From Thioploca sp. (lineage in GTDB: Bacteria; Pseudomonadota; Gammaproteobacteria; Beggiatoales; Beggiatoaceae), in the NCBI GenBank assembly GCA_012032555.1, contig JAAUSR010000045.1:1-42148 (forward strand): a stretch of DNA of 42,148 bases, written 5' to 3'. Shown here one piece after another: positions 1 to 8,421 of this stretch (positions are counted from its first letter, which is position 1; every line of letters begins with the position of its first letter). Below the pieces are notes generated by a model, which saw nothing but the letters and a program-made list of their open reading frames with translations, was not told where the DNA came from and made no database searches. Both the position numbers and the translations under genes were made by a program.

Positions 1-172
1 GGTTGGTTTCCGTCTTATCGCCAAGCCAGACTGGGTTTGTAACCCAGTCTAAACGTTTTTCGGTCAGAGCCACTGGTTCATGGGTTCGTGAATGTTAAAA
101 CGTGTTCACGGTTCAAAACGTTCAGGACGGGGTTGCAAACCCCGTCCCGCGAGGTTGGTTTCCGTCTTATCG
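1..172. repeat. Hairpin repeat unit (family B)
   Basis: This stretch holds two perfect hairpins. One has arms at 28-35 and 43-50 (AGACTGGG/CCCAGTCT) followed by AAACGTTTTT. The other has arms at 125-132 and 140-147 (GGACGGGG/CCCCGTCC). The 20 bases at 1-20 recur at 153-172, giving a 152-bp period. The spacer containing GGTCAGAGC and CATGGGTTCGTGAATG reappears in 2941-3130. The first hairpin plus T-run resembles an intrinsic terminator, but repetition of the whole unit suggests a dispersed repeat. Confidence 0.8.
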
Positions 173-188
173 TCGGTATCGTCGGTGT

Positions 189-325
189 AGTACGAGTAGG
201 CTGGGTTGGTCAACCCAGCTCGTTTTTATTCAATTGATTGAACTACAAATAACCAAAAGGTGATTGGTGTTTATCTTGAATAAGAATAAGCTGGGTTTCG
301 TTCCTCAACCCAGCCTACTCGTGCT
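189..325. repeat. Inverted-repeat (MITE-like) element, copy 1
   Basis: The element is bounded by a 17-bp perfect terminal inverted repeat, ACGAGTAGGCTGGGTTG at 192-208 and its complement at 306-322. Allowing one mismatch extends it to 20 bp (189-208/306-325). Each end is itself a hairpin of the form GCTGGGT...ACCCAGC. A near-identical copy with the same core lies at 2703-2840. It has no coding capacity, as expected of a non-autonomous mobile element or REP-like unit. Confidence 0.75.
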
Positions 326-332
326 AAATAAT

Positions 333-1701
333 CTATTGTCCACCTCTAACCGGCCACACATAGGAGGTGCTCGTCTTATCAACGTTGTAGACGCCGCCGT
401 CGCTGAGGCCCACACTCCACGCGCCGCTCGCATCACTTGCGCCCGTCGTAACCGACCAATAGTAGCCCGACTGGACACTTGTAAACGGATCATTTTCACT
501 CCACTTACTCGTACCAGCCGCATTCGATAAAGCCGGTTCATAAAAACCCCAATGGATAAGACTTCGTAATTCATTTATACTTGGCAAGCGCCAATCACCC
601 ACCACTGAACCATCACTCAAACCACAATTCCCACTCAACAAACTATTAGCTGACGTAAGGGCAGTCGACCAATCTTGAACACCAAAGCAGTTCGCATTCT
701 TTAACCAAATTAAATTGGTCAAATTATCCATTACCGTTCCATCAGAATTATCCATAAAACGCGGATTGGGCAAACCTACACCAACTGAACTATCCTCTCC
801 CGTCTTGGAAACAGCCGCTAACCCTGACGACAATTGACCAGTCCCCACCACTTCCTTACCCGCTACCCACGCTTTCTTGCCACTCAGGATCTCACTGGTA
901 GTCGCATCACCACTACTCGTATCGACTACATTCACATCACCAGACACGCCAAAGATTTTTACCCCAGCTTTGATATTACTCGATACTAAATTAACGTCTC
1001 CTTTCACCACACCAGAACCATTGTAATAGCCCGCTACGATTGGTTGCTCTTTCGCACTGGGCGTATAATCCTTAGCTTCTTGATTAACCATCGTACCAAC
1101 TAAATTTACCCCTTGGCTAGTTGAGAAGGTTTTCCCAGCCAGCACTTCTGATGCCACCGCAGTTCCCGTGCACCCCCCGCCACCGACGGGCATTCATAAT
1201 TACCGGTCACACCAAACAGTTCTATTCCCTTCAACAGATTATTCGCTGTTAAGTCTTCATCTCCTCGCACGATCCCTTGACCATTATGATAACCTGCGGC
1301 TATCACTTGATCTTCGGTACTCGGCATATAGGTTTGCGCGCCTTGATTCACCATCGTTCCGGTTTGTTTTCCCCACTGCTCGGCTCGCAGACTCCAGTAC
1401 GTTTTTCCTAATAACACTTCACTCGGCTGCACTCCACTCGCCTCATCCTTCTGCGGCGCCGCGCCATCACGTCATTTAACGTACATCGACTACTCGCTTG
1501 CGGACCACTCATCGGCCCCTGAAAGGGTTGGCGTTCCCCCTCTTCACCTTTTTTCAAACGTTGGCAGATATCCTCAATACTGTACATCGCACTTCTAATA
1601 TCACCTCGCGGGGCTGGTGAATCGATTGGGCCAGCTAACAGGGGCTTAGCCATAAACATCAGGGATAGGATTAACTTCGGATAGTGATTAACCAACCACA
1701 T
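333..1701 (-). CDS. Secreted DUF1566 (Lcl C-terminal) domain protein, two frameshifts
   Basis: Three overlapping reading frames join into one protein of about 456 residues. The N-terminus has a signal peptide (hydrophobic stretch ending LLAGP) behind a GAGGAG ribosome site. A linker carries the motif SAMYSIEDICQRL. Two tandem repeats of about 75 residues follow, each starting EVLxGKT and containing GTMVNQ, AAGYHNG or AGYYNG, and GVTGN or GVSGD. The C-terminus is a DUF1566 domain with DGTVMDNLTNLIWLKNANC, WRLPSINELRSL and YVWPVRGGQ. The family is common in large sulfur bacteria and its function is unknown; the fold is compared with C-type-lectin-like surface domains. Breaks lie near 1456-1465 and in the C6 run at 1173-1178. 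Adding one base at each restores the frame, so sequencing error is as likely as true loss. Confidence 0.8.
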
Positions 1702-1858
1702 TTTATTTGCTCCTCTAGATAAATAACATCAGGGCTTCCTAGTCGTCATAAGTTTCTTGACTAAATAAGAATTCTATCATAATTATTCTAATGCATGACT
1801 CAACCTCGCTTCGTCGCTTCCTTGAAAAGGGTCACACCATCAGCTAACATTTTACATA

Positions 1859-2683
1859 ATGAGCAAAATCAATTGGCATCGCCTCTTTGGAATCACTTTA
1901 ATGGATTTCGTCACCGATTCTAACTATCACGTTGAATTGGAACACGAAGTCTCGCTCAAAAAACAGTACTTAGATATTGTTATCATTAAACAACACCCAG
2001 GTAGACCATTGACTCCTATCCCGGATGGTCTCGAACAGTTAAGTCAACATAATTTATTAACTTACAAATCTTTGCGAGAACCCTTAGATGAGTGGGCAAT
2101 TGAAGAATTAATCGGGTATTATACTAACTATCGTAAGTTGGTTAGTTCTTCTCCAGCATTATTACCAACGAAACAGTTTCAATTATATGCCATTAGCACG
2201 CGTTATCCTCAGCAATTCTTGAGTAAGAAACTTGCTTACCAAGCACTTCAACCGGGGGTATTTGATCTCACCTGGGGAACGCGCCTTATTCGACTTATTG
2301 TCTTAAGCCAAGTTGCCTTAACCGCTCATAATGCTTTGTGGTTATTATTCAGTGGACAGGAACAGCGATTTGCGTATGGCGACCAGCATTATCAATGGCG
2401 CCAACTTAGTGAACGGGCCATACTCAATCAATTATATGAGTTATATCAACGGGAAGGAGTCGTTATGCCTTACACCATAGCCGATTTTGAAAAAGATTTC
2501 ACCAAAGAACATCTGCATTTGTTATTACCCGAAGAACGATTACAGGGGTTACCGCCCGAAGAACGATTGAAGGGATTACCGCCCGAAACCCTATTAAAAC
2601 AGGTGTCTATAGAAGACCGCTTCCAAGGATTATCACCCGAAGTTATTGAAGCTTACTTATCCAAATTGAAGCGCGCCGACTAA
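1859..2683 (+). CDS. PD-(D/E)XK nuclease-like protein with a leucine/proline repeat tail
   Basis: The protein has 274 residues. The N-terminal segment contains HVELEHEVSLKKQYLDIVII, which fits the E...Q.xD core of the Rpn/PD-(D/E)XK superfamily, often labelled DUF4351-like or putative transposase. No catalytic activity is proven by sequence. The last 55 residues are a short-period repeat around LPPEERLKGL (LLLPEERLQGL, LPPEERLKGL, LPPETLLKQV, LSPEVIEAYL), typical of the tails of this protein group in cyanobacteria and large sulfur bacteria. The ribosome site before 1859 is weak. The gene stands alone between repeat blocks, consistent with mobile or accessory DNA. Superfamily membership is fairly secure; the function is not. 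Confidence 0.7.
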   Translation: MSKINWHRLFGITLMDFVTDSNYHVELEHEVSLKKQYLDIVIIKQHPGRPLTPIPDGLEQLSQHNLLTYKSLREPLDEWAIEELIGYYTNYRKLVSSSPALLPTKQFQLYAISTRYPQQFLSKKLAYQALQPGVFDLTWGTRLIRLIVLSQVALTAHNALWLLFSGQEQRFAYGDQHYQWRQLSERAILNQLYELYQREGVVMPYTIADFEKDFTKEHLHLLLPEERLQGLPPEERLKGLPPETLLKQVSIEDRFQGLSPEVIEAYLSKLKRAD

Positions 2684-2702
2684 CCCAGTCTTAAGAGAAA
2701 CC

Positions 2703-2840
2703 AGTACGAGTAGGTTGGGTTGATCAACTCAGCTCGTTTTTTATTCAATTGATTGAACTACAAATAACCAAAAGGTGATTGGTGTTTATCTTGAATAAGA
2801 ATAAGCTGGGTTTCGTTCCTCAACCCAGCCTACTCGTGCT
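2703..2840. repeat. Inverted-repeat (MITE-like) element, copy 2
   Basis: This is a second copy of the element at 189-325. The interior is essentially identical (ATTCAATTGATTGAACTACA and onward). The left arm has a T for C change (GTAGGTTGGG), and there is one extra T in the T-run. The right arm (2821-2837) is unchanged. The shared flanks AGT and GCT suggest the element ends at these positions. It starts 20 bp after the stop codon of the nuclease-like gene. Confidence 0.75.
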
Positions 2841-2924
2841 TTACAGCTGAATTGACATAACTCATATGATTTTCTCCTCATAAATTAAGTTTTAAAATGA
2901 ATTAAATGACGGTAGTTGTTGCAC

Positions 2925-3167
2925 GTTTGTAACCCAGTCTAAACGTTTTTCGGTCAGAGCCACTGATTCATGGGTTCGTGAATGTTAAAACGTGTTCACC
3001 GTGCCAGACGGGGTTTGTAACCCCGTCTAAACGTTTTTGCCCGTGCCAGACGGGGTTTGTAACCCCGTCTAAACGTTTTTCGGTCAGAGCGACTGGTTCA
3101 TGGGTTCGTGAATGTTAAAACGTGTTCACGGTTCAAAACGTTCAGGACGGGGTTGCAAACCCCGTCC
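2925..3167. repeat. Hairpin repeat array (family B)
   Basis: This is a tandem arrangement of the family seen at 1-172. The hairpin AGACGGGG/CCCCGTCT followed by AAACGTTTTT occurs twice within 3005-3080. The spacer CGGTCAGAGC...GTGTTCAC occurs on both sides. The array ends with GGACGGGG/CCCCGTCC. The hairpin arms differ between units (CTGGG versus CGGGG) but stay complementary. I see no gene between 2841 and 3279. Confidence 0.8.
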
Positions 3168-3245
3168 TAAATATAAATTAAGAATTAAGACCCCAAACTC
3201 GAAGCGCGGCGGATTCCAACATGAAACTTCGCTTTTTAAGGATTC

Positions 3246-3270
3246 GTAGGGCGTGCATTGCTCACCCTAC
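3246..3270. repeat. Palindromic repeat (family C)
   Basis: This is an imperfect hairpin GTAGGG...CCCTAC just downstream of the ArsR-rhodanese stop codon. It resembles the perfect 25-bp palindrome at 22067-22091 and related sequence after 30990. It may serve as a transcript end, though no clear T-run follows. Confidence 0.5.
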
Positions 3271-3279
3271 GTCTACGTG

Positions 3280-3939
3280 CTACCGCGCCACCGGTAATCC
3301 GGCCACTTTCCATTCCGGATACCCCGCTTCCAAACGCCGTGCGTTAAACCCCTGTTCACGAAGTTTCGCCACCGCTGAATACGCCAGCACACAGTAAGGG
3401 CCGCGGCAATAGGCCACCACTTCTTTTTCAGGCGGCAAGGTATGAAGCAAGGTTTCCAATTCTTTCAAAGGAATATTCACGGCCTGCGGTAAATGGCCGG
3501 CGGCAAACTCTTCAGCAGGGCGCACATCTAGCACTGTCACCAGACCTTGCTGAATCCGTTCGAGCAGTTCCGGTGCGGCAATCGGTTCCAGGTTATCTTT
3601 CGCCGCTAAAAAAGTAGCCACCAGTTTATCCACTTCCGCTAAACTTTGTTGGGCGACCGCACGCAACGCGCTCAGCAAAGTGATCACGCGCTCATCCGCT
3701 AACCGATAATACACTTGTTGACCTTCCTTGCGTGTCGCCACGAGGCCTGCGTGGCGAAGTTGCTGGAGATGCTGGGAGGTGTTGGCGACAGTCAATCCCA
3801 TCACTGTCGCTAAAGCCTCCACTGGACGCTCCCCCTGCGCGAGAAACTCTAGCAATTCCAAGCGATGTCCATTGCTAAGGGCTTTCCCAACCCGCGCAAA
3901 CTGGGCGAAGAGTTGTTTTTTGAAATTTTCTCTTGACAT
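3280..3939 (-). CDS. ArsR-family regulator fused to a rhodanese domain
   Basis: The fusion joins an N-terminal ArsR/SmtB winged helix (VGKALSNGHRLELLEFL, then the recognition-helix region NTSQHLQQLRHAGLV and a wing with VYYRL) to a C-terminal rhodanese domain (VTVLDVRPAEEFAAGHLPQA and active loop CRGPYC). The loop cysteine is the expected persulfide-carrying residue. A second cysteine lies five residues later. No separate metal-binding cysteine pair is visible in the helix-turn-helix part. The start at 3939 gives 219 residues; an upstream ATG at 3966 touches the palindrome and has no ribosome site. It is divergent from a DsrE/methyltransferase operon. By family knowledge it is a repressor; sensing of sulfane sulfur through the rhodanese half is inference. 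Confidence 0.9.
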   Translation of the reverse strand: MSRENFKKQLFAQFARVGKALSNGHRLELLEFLAQGERPVEALATVMGLTVANTSQHLQQLRHAGLVATRKEGQQVYYRLADERVITLLSALRAVAQQSLAEVDKLVATFLAAKDNLEPIAAPELLERIQQGLVTVLDVRPAEEFAAGHLPQAVNIPLKELETLLHTLPPEKEVVAYCRGPYCVLAYSAVAKLREQGFNARRLEAGYPEWKVAGLPVAR

Positions 3940-3968
3940 AAATGAAATGCTTGAATACTCTATCATTC

Positions 3969-3988
3969 AATTAATCAATTGATTAATT
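3969..3988. promoter_or_regulatory. Perfect 20-bp palindrome, candidate ArsR operator
   Basis: The sequence AATTAATCAATTGATTAATT is a perfect palindrome in the spacer between the divergent regulator (start 3939) and the DsrE operon (start 4059). The half TTGATT at 3979-3984 could be a -35 element, with TATCTG at 4002-4007 after a 17-bp spacer. Dimeric ArsR proteins bind such dyads, so control of both directions is plausible. A short hairpin, ACCCG/CGGGT at 4032-4046, lies just before the operon ribosome site. Confidence 0.6.
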
Positions 3989-4058
3989 ATTTTTTATGAT
4001 TTATCTGATATTATTTTAGTCTAGCGCAACCACCCGCTTTCGGGTAGAGGAGAAGAAA

Positions 4059-4378
4059 ATGAAATGGGGCATCGTAATCAGTTCGAATGACGCAGAAACC
4101 GTATGGAATGCTTTTGAACGGGGGTGTTTGCGCTCCTGCAAGGCGATGAAGTGAAAGCCTTTTTGACCGGTAAAGGAGTGGAAGCAGAACAACTCGATAC
4201 CGCTAAGTTCAAGATTTCCGAACAGATGCAGACTTTTCTTGAACAGGGGGGACAGATTTTTATTTGCGGTTCCTGCTTAAAACTCCGGCAAAGTGAAATC
4301 TCGACAACTTGTCCGGTTTCGACCCTGCAAGACTTATACACCTTGATCAAGGAAGCTGATAAGGTACTCTGTTTTTGA
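4059..4378 (+). CDS. DsrE-family cytoplasmic sulfur-relay protein, one frameshift
   Basis: The start ATG at 4059 follows a strong AGAGGAG site. It reads MKWGIVISSNDAETVWNAF and then breaks in the G5 run at 4120-4124. Adding one G continues into VFALLQGDEVKAFLTGKG and a full DsrE-like domain of 106 residues. The conserved cysteine motif FICGSCLKLR sits in the usual place of the active cysteine. DsrE/TusD proteins carry persulfide sulfur between enzymes; no substrate can be assigned here. It is the first gene of an operon, 12 bp before the methyltransferase. The rest of the domain is intact, so the break is probably an assembly error in a homopolymer. Confidence 0.8.
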
Positions 4379-4390
4379 GGAGAATAGCGT

Positions 4391-4999
4391 ATGAAAGCTC
4401 ATTGGGAAAAAATTTATCAAACTCTGCTACCGACCGAAGTGAGCTGGTATCAGGAACGTCCTGATCTGTCGTTACGTTTGATAAATATAGCCGGGATCAC
4501 ATCACAAGATTCAATTCTCGATGTGGGCGGCGGAACGTCTATGCTGGTAGATTATCTGCTGGACGCAGGATTGACGCAACTGACCGTGCTTGATCTCTCA
4601 GCAGCGGCCATTCAACAAACCCAAGCCCGGTTGGGTGATAAGGGCAGTCAAGTCCAATGGATTGAGGCGGATGTGACGACTTTTCAGCCGCCGCAGCGTT
4701 ATAAACTGTGGCATGACCGGGCCGTTTTTCATTTTCTCACCGCAGCCCGTGACCGCACCAACTACGTCCAGGTGTTAAAAGCCGCTTTATTACCCGAGAG
4801 CTACGTGATAATCGCAACGTTTGCAGCCGATGGCCCGCAAAAATGTAGCGGGTTGGAAGTCGTGCGCTACGATGCACCCAAAATACGCGCTGAATTGGGA
4901 AACGAATTTGAGCTGCTGGAAATTCAGCATGAAAGTCATGCTACCCCCAAACAAGCGGAACAAAAATTTACTTATTTTTTGTTTAAATATCTAGGTTAA
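4391..4999 (+). CDS. Class I SAM-dependent methyltransferase
   Basis: This is a 202-residue Rossmann methyltransferase with motif I SILDVGGGTSML, an acidic residue after beta-2 (LTVLDLS), motif II region IEADVTTF, and the subfamily signature DGPQKCSGLEVVRYDA near residue 155. It has a good ribosome site (GAGGAG). It lies inside the DsrE operon, 12 bp after one DsrE gene and 18 bp before the other. The family includes small-molecule and protein methyltransferases. The sulfur context makes a thiol, sulfide or metalloid acceptor conceivable, but the sequence does not show this. Confidence 0.85.
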   Translation: MKAHWEKIYQTLLPTEVSWYQERPDLSLRLINIAGITSQDSILDVGGGTSMLVDYLLDAGLTQLTVLDLSAAAIQQTQARLGDKGSQVQWIEADVTTFQPPQRYKLWHDRAVFHFLTAARDRTNYVQVLKAALLPESYVIIATFAADGPQKCSGLEVVRYDAPKIRAELGNEFELLEIQHESHATPKQAEQKFTYFLFKYLG

Positions 5000-5017
5000 C
5001 CCTAATAGGAGAAGACG

Positions 5018-5518
5018 ATGAAGAAAATATTCAACTGTTTATTGATTACCTTGAGTTTGGTGATTACTCCGCTGACGGCTTTAGCAGCGGAAGAATTGAA
5101 TGATGCCGATGCGCTGAAAGATCTCAAAGTGGGTAAAGTCATCTGGGACATTGGGACAGATAATCCTGCTAAATTAGCGCTTTACCTTAAAGTGATTCAG
5201 AAAACCCACGAAGGGTTAGTACAGCAGAAGGTTACGCCGGAAATGGTATTTGCTTTTCATGGGGGCGCAGTCAAATTGATTACCACCGACCGCGAACCAA
5301 TTCCATTAGAACAACACGGCACGCTGGATGAAATTGCGAAACAGATTGCTAATCTCCAGAAGCAATCCGGCGTGAAAATGGAAGTGTGCGGTTTAGCCAC
5401 AGCGCTGTTTAACGTCAAAAACAGTAGCATTTTGCCTGGCATCAAACCGGTTGGGAATACCTTTATTTCTATTATCGGCTATCATGCGCAAGGGTATGTG
5501 GCGATACCGGTTTATTGA
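5018..5518 (+). CDS. Periplasmic DsrE/DsrF-like protein
   Basis: The protein has 166 residues and a clear signal peptide (hydrophobic core, cleavage near ALAA/EE at about residue 24). The rest is a DsrE/F-like fold: KVIWDIGTDNPAKLALYLKV, FAFHGGAVKLIT and VCGLATALFNV. The cysteine in VCGLA is in the usual place for this exported group. It is the third gene of the operon and is preceded by AGGAGAAG. The pairing of a cytoplasmic and an exported DsrE protein suggests sulfur handling on both sides of the membrane. The exact role is unknown. Confidence 0.85.
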   Translation: MKKIFNCLLITLSLVITPLTALAAEELNDADALKDLKVGKVIWDIGTDNPAKLALYLKVIQKTHEGLVQQKVTPEMVFAFHGGAVKLITTDREPIPLEQHGTLDEIAKQIANLQKQSGVKMEVCGLATALFNVKNSSILPGIKPVGNTFISIIGYHAQGYVAIPVY

Positions 5519-5630
5519 AATAGAGCGCCTAGCCCGATAGGGTTGCGTTTGTTCATGTATGCCGTTGGTCTCAGAACTGCCTTGCCAAAGTTATCTTCCA
5601 GAAAGTCATTTTGGTAGCAAAAGGTCCTTT

Positions 5631-7774
5631 TTAGGTGATGTTGGCAGTCGTTGTACACCACTTCTCCCACATTTGTCGATAAATCGTTTCTAATGGTGAG
5701 TAAGCTGCTTGCCATCCATCAAAGGAGAAGTTTGCAGTTGAGTGCGCAAGCGAGCACGTAATTGTTGTAAATAATCAAGATCATTAGCCAATTTAACACA
5801 AATTTCGACATATTCTTCCGGAGTATAAGCAATCAGTTCAGTTAGACCAGCGGCGGACAAAATACTCAATCCCGTTCGGGAAGCATGCCTTTCTCCCACT
5901 AAAGTCACCACCGGTACACCCATCCATAGCGCTTGACAAGTGGTCGTTCCACCATGAAATGGATAAGTATCTAGCCCGATGTCTATTTGGTGATAAGACC
6001 TCAAATGGATTTCAATAGAAGATTCATAGTTACTGATGATCAATCTGCTTGATTCAATATCTAAAGAGGCAAACAAATTAAGGAAACTTTGTTGTGTATT
6101 TAAATCGTTAAAACTTTTAGCCTTAATTAATAATCTTGAATTCTTGACCGCTTTAAGTACTTGTGCCCAGAGTGTGAAAAGTTTCAAATTCATTTTCATA
6201 TAATTGTTAAATGAACCAAAAGTAATATAGCCTTGGTCAAGTGCTGGTAATGAATTTACGTGAGGTGTATTTATAAGTGGATGATAACAAAAATAACTGC
6301 CAGACAATCTAATTGGTTGTTCGGAATTAAAAGATTGGTTTCTTTCAGGTGGATCCACATAATTATCTGTTATTCGATAGTCAATGCTGGTTAATCCAGT
6401 AGAACTGAGATAACCGAGATAAGTCACTTGTACGGGCGCTGGTTTTCTCGCAAAAACTAATAATCGATATCCACTGGTATGCCCGGACAAATCAACCAGA
6501 ATATCAATTTGATCTTGCCTAATTTTTGCTGCTAACTCAGCATCAGATAATTCCACACAATTAACCCAATGATCGGCATAAGATTGCAACCGTCTGGTGA
6601 TAAAATCATCGTGTCGCTCATTGTAGTAACAAACTATTTCAAACTGTTGATGATCATGGTGAGCGAGAATGGGTTCAATAAAGAAAGCCACCGAATGTGT
6701 CCGAAAATCAGCAGAAACATAGCCAATTTTTAATTTTCGCTGTGGCTGGCGATCATTTAAGTGTGGCTGAATCAAATGAGCTAAAGGCAGGGCATATTTT
6801 TCGTTAAACCGTTGATGGGCAGAAAAAATAGTCGCTGGTGTTAACTCGTTAAGATAATTCAGGAGTAACAGAACCGGAATTTGATCTTGAGTTTGTAAAG
6901 CTTGAATCTTTTGCCAAGCTTCTTCAACGTTGCCCTGTTCTATTAAAGTTGAGCATAAACTTTGATGAATCCCCAGATCATCAGGCGTTAGAACCAAAGC
7001 TTGCTGATAATATTCAATCGCTTTACTTAATTGACCTTGTTGCTGGTAAACAGCGGCTAATTGCTTATGCACACTGGGATAATCTGGTTTTAACGTGATA
7101 ACCCGTTGATAACACTCTACTGCTGATTCAAGTTGACCGCGTTCTTTCAAAACTAAACCTAAATTATAATGTGCTTCAGTAAGATTTTTATTAAAAGCCA
7201 ATGCTCGTTGCAACCAATCGAGCGCATCAATAAATTTACCTTGTCTCCTCATAACAATCCCTAAATTAAGATAGATATGCGCATTAATTGGATTTAAGGC
7301 TAAGGCTCGTTGATAACAAGCGATGGCTTCAGCAAATTGGTTTTGTTCCTGAAGTACATTGCCTAAATTCAGGTGCATAGTAGCGATATTGGGATTTAAA
7401 TTGATCGCTTGTTGGTAGGCTACTGCCGCTTGCTCAAATTGATATTGCTCTTTAAACGTATTGCCTAAGTTATAATAGGCTTGAGCATAATTGGGATTTA
7501 AGGTTAACGCCTGTTGATAACACGCAATGGCTTCGGTTAGTTTACCTTGTTCAGTTAAAGCAATGCCTAAGTTATTGTGAAATTCTGCTTCAGTTGGATT
7601 TAAAGCAATCGCTTGTTGGAAGTAAGTAGCCGCTTGAGCAAATTCACCCCGTTGAGCAAAATGAATACCCCGACTGTTTAGTATTTTATCTAAGTTTGGT
7701 GAAGTAGTTGTCGTAACTGAGGTTGCTTTAGGTTTTTGCCGCTGTGGTTTAGTCTTAGAAAATCGTTTAGACAT
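5631..7774 (-). CDS. TPR protein with SPINDLY/O-GlcNAc transferase-like (GT41) domain, 3' frameshift
   Basis: The N-terminal half, residues about 28-300, is a run of at least eight TPR units of 34 residues (pattern A...YNLGN...G....A...YQ.AL.LNP). The C-terminal half is a GT41 domain: KIGYVSADFRTHSVAFFIEP, DILVDLSGHTSG, ITFGSFNNYMK and LDTYPFHGGTTTCQALWMGV. GT41 enzymes move a sugar from a UDP- or GDP-sugar onto Ser/Thr of proteins. The frame stops at 5690 just after SPLMDGKQLT. One added base near 5690-5700 continues it to LETIYRQMWEKW, the expected end of the family, and a TAA at 5631-5633, for 714 residues. The gene is convergent with the DsrE operon, and its target is unknown. Confidence 0.88.
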
Positions 7775-7864
7775 AGTTAAATACTTTCTTTCTTATAGTA
7801 AAGTTCACGCTTCAACCTAACTGGTTGCTCATTAATTCCTCACTCACCCAACGCACTTGAATTC

Positions 7865-7993
7865 TGAACAAGATTAAACGGATGAAAGGATAGACCGGAT
7901 AATTTTTCTAATAGTCCTTTGATGCTAAAAGGCTGTCAATTGGGGTAACCTTGATTTATCCTAGTAATCTATTAATCCGTTTAATCTTGTTCA
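7865..7993. repeat. Inverted-repeat bounded segment
   Basis: A perfect 19-bp inverted repeat, TGAACAAGATTAAACGGAT at 7865-7883 and its complement at 7975-7993, encloses about 91 bp. The right arm covers the last codons and stop of the gamma-glutamylcyclotransferase-like gene. The structure resembles a small non-autonomous element or a recombination footprint. No clear target duplication is adjacent, and there is no T-run to make it a terminator. Confidence 0.6.
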
Positions 7994-8403
7994 AAAATTG
8001 AATATCGAGAAAAATACTGTTGGTTCTTTTGGGGTTGCCATAAACCAGTGGTAATTTTAGGGTAATGATAAGCTTGATTGTGGAGGTAAATCCAGACTAG
8101 AATGCGGTGATCCTGATTTGTCATAACGGGTGTTATTTCTCGATGGTAATCATGGGGATGATTTTCTAACCCATCGAGTTTTCTTAAGATAGATTTCGTA
8201 ATGGTGTAAACCTCACCAATCGCTTTGCCTCGCCCACGAATAGCGAGGGGATAATGTGGCCCAGCATGTAGCACGATACCCGGTGCAACGGCGGGTACGG
8301 GGGCAATTCGTGAGTTGCCTCGATAACCACATAATAGATAGTGGTTAACTTGACCTTTTTTTAAGGTGCCGTAAACAAAAATTTTAGGCATTCGAGAGCA
8401 CAT
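7981..8403 (-). CDS. Gamma-glutamylcyclotransferase-like (AIG2/GGACT fold) protein
   Basis: The protein has 140 residues with the family's opening motif IFVYGTLKKGQVNHYLL, the AIGEVYTI strand, and a glutamate in LDGLENHP that matches the catalytic acid of the fold. These enzymes cyclise gamma-glutamyl amines or peptides to 5-oxoproline. The substrate cannot be read from sequence. The start may be 8403 or the internal ATG at 8391, where homology begins (MPKIFVYG). It lies 18 bp after greA on the same strand, probably as the last gene of the carAB-greA transcript. The final codons EQD lie in the arm of an inverted repeat, so the C-terminus may have been altered by insertion. Confidence 0.85.
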   Translation of the reverse strand: MCSRMPKIFVYGTLKKGQVNHYLLCGYRGNSRIAPVPAVAPGIVLHAGPHYPLAIRGRGKAIGEVYTITKSILRKLDGLENHPHDYHREITPVMTNQDHRILVWIYLHNQAYHYPKITTGLWQPQKNQQYFSRYSIFEQD

Positions 8404-8421
8404 TAACCGGCTCGATCCTAC

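Noticed and set aside
2925-3167. CRISPR-like array
   Set aside because: Units are long, self-complementary and irregularly spaced. The spacers between hairpins are themselves repeated, so this is a palindromic repeat family and not a repeat-spacer array.
3940-3966. Upstream ATG for the ArsR-rhodanese gene
   Set aside because: It has no ribosome site and lies directly against the palindrome that is likely the operator. The adjacent-start reading would place translation initiation in the promoter region.
5519-5630. Short minus-strand frame after the true end of the OGT gene
   Set aside because: The text ending in MNKRNPIGLGALFQ follows the TAA that closes the restored OGT frame. I recognise no family, and the frame exists only because the preceding break shifts the reading.
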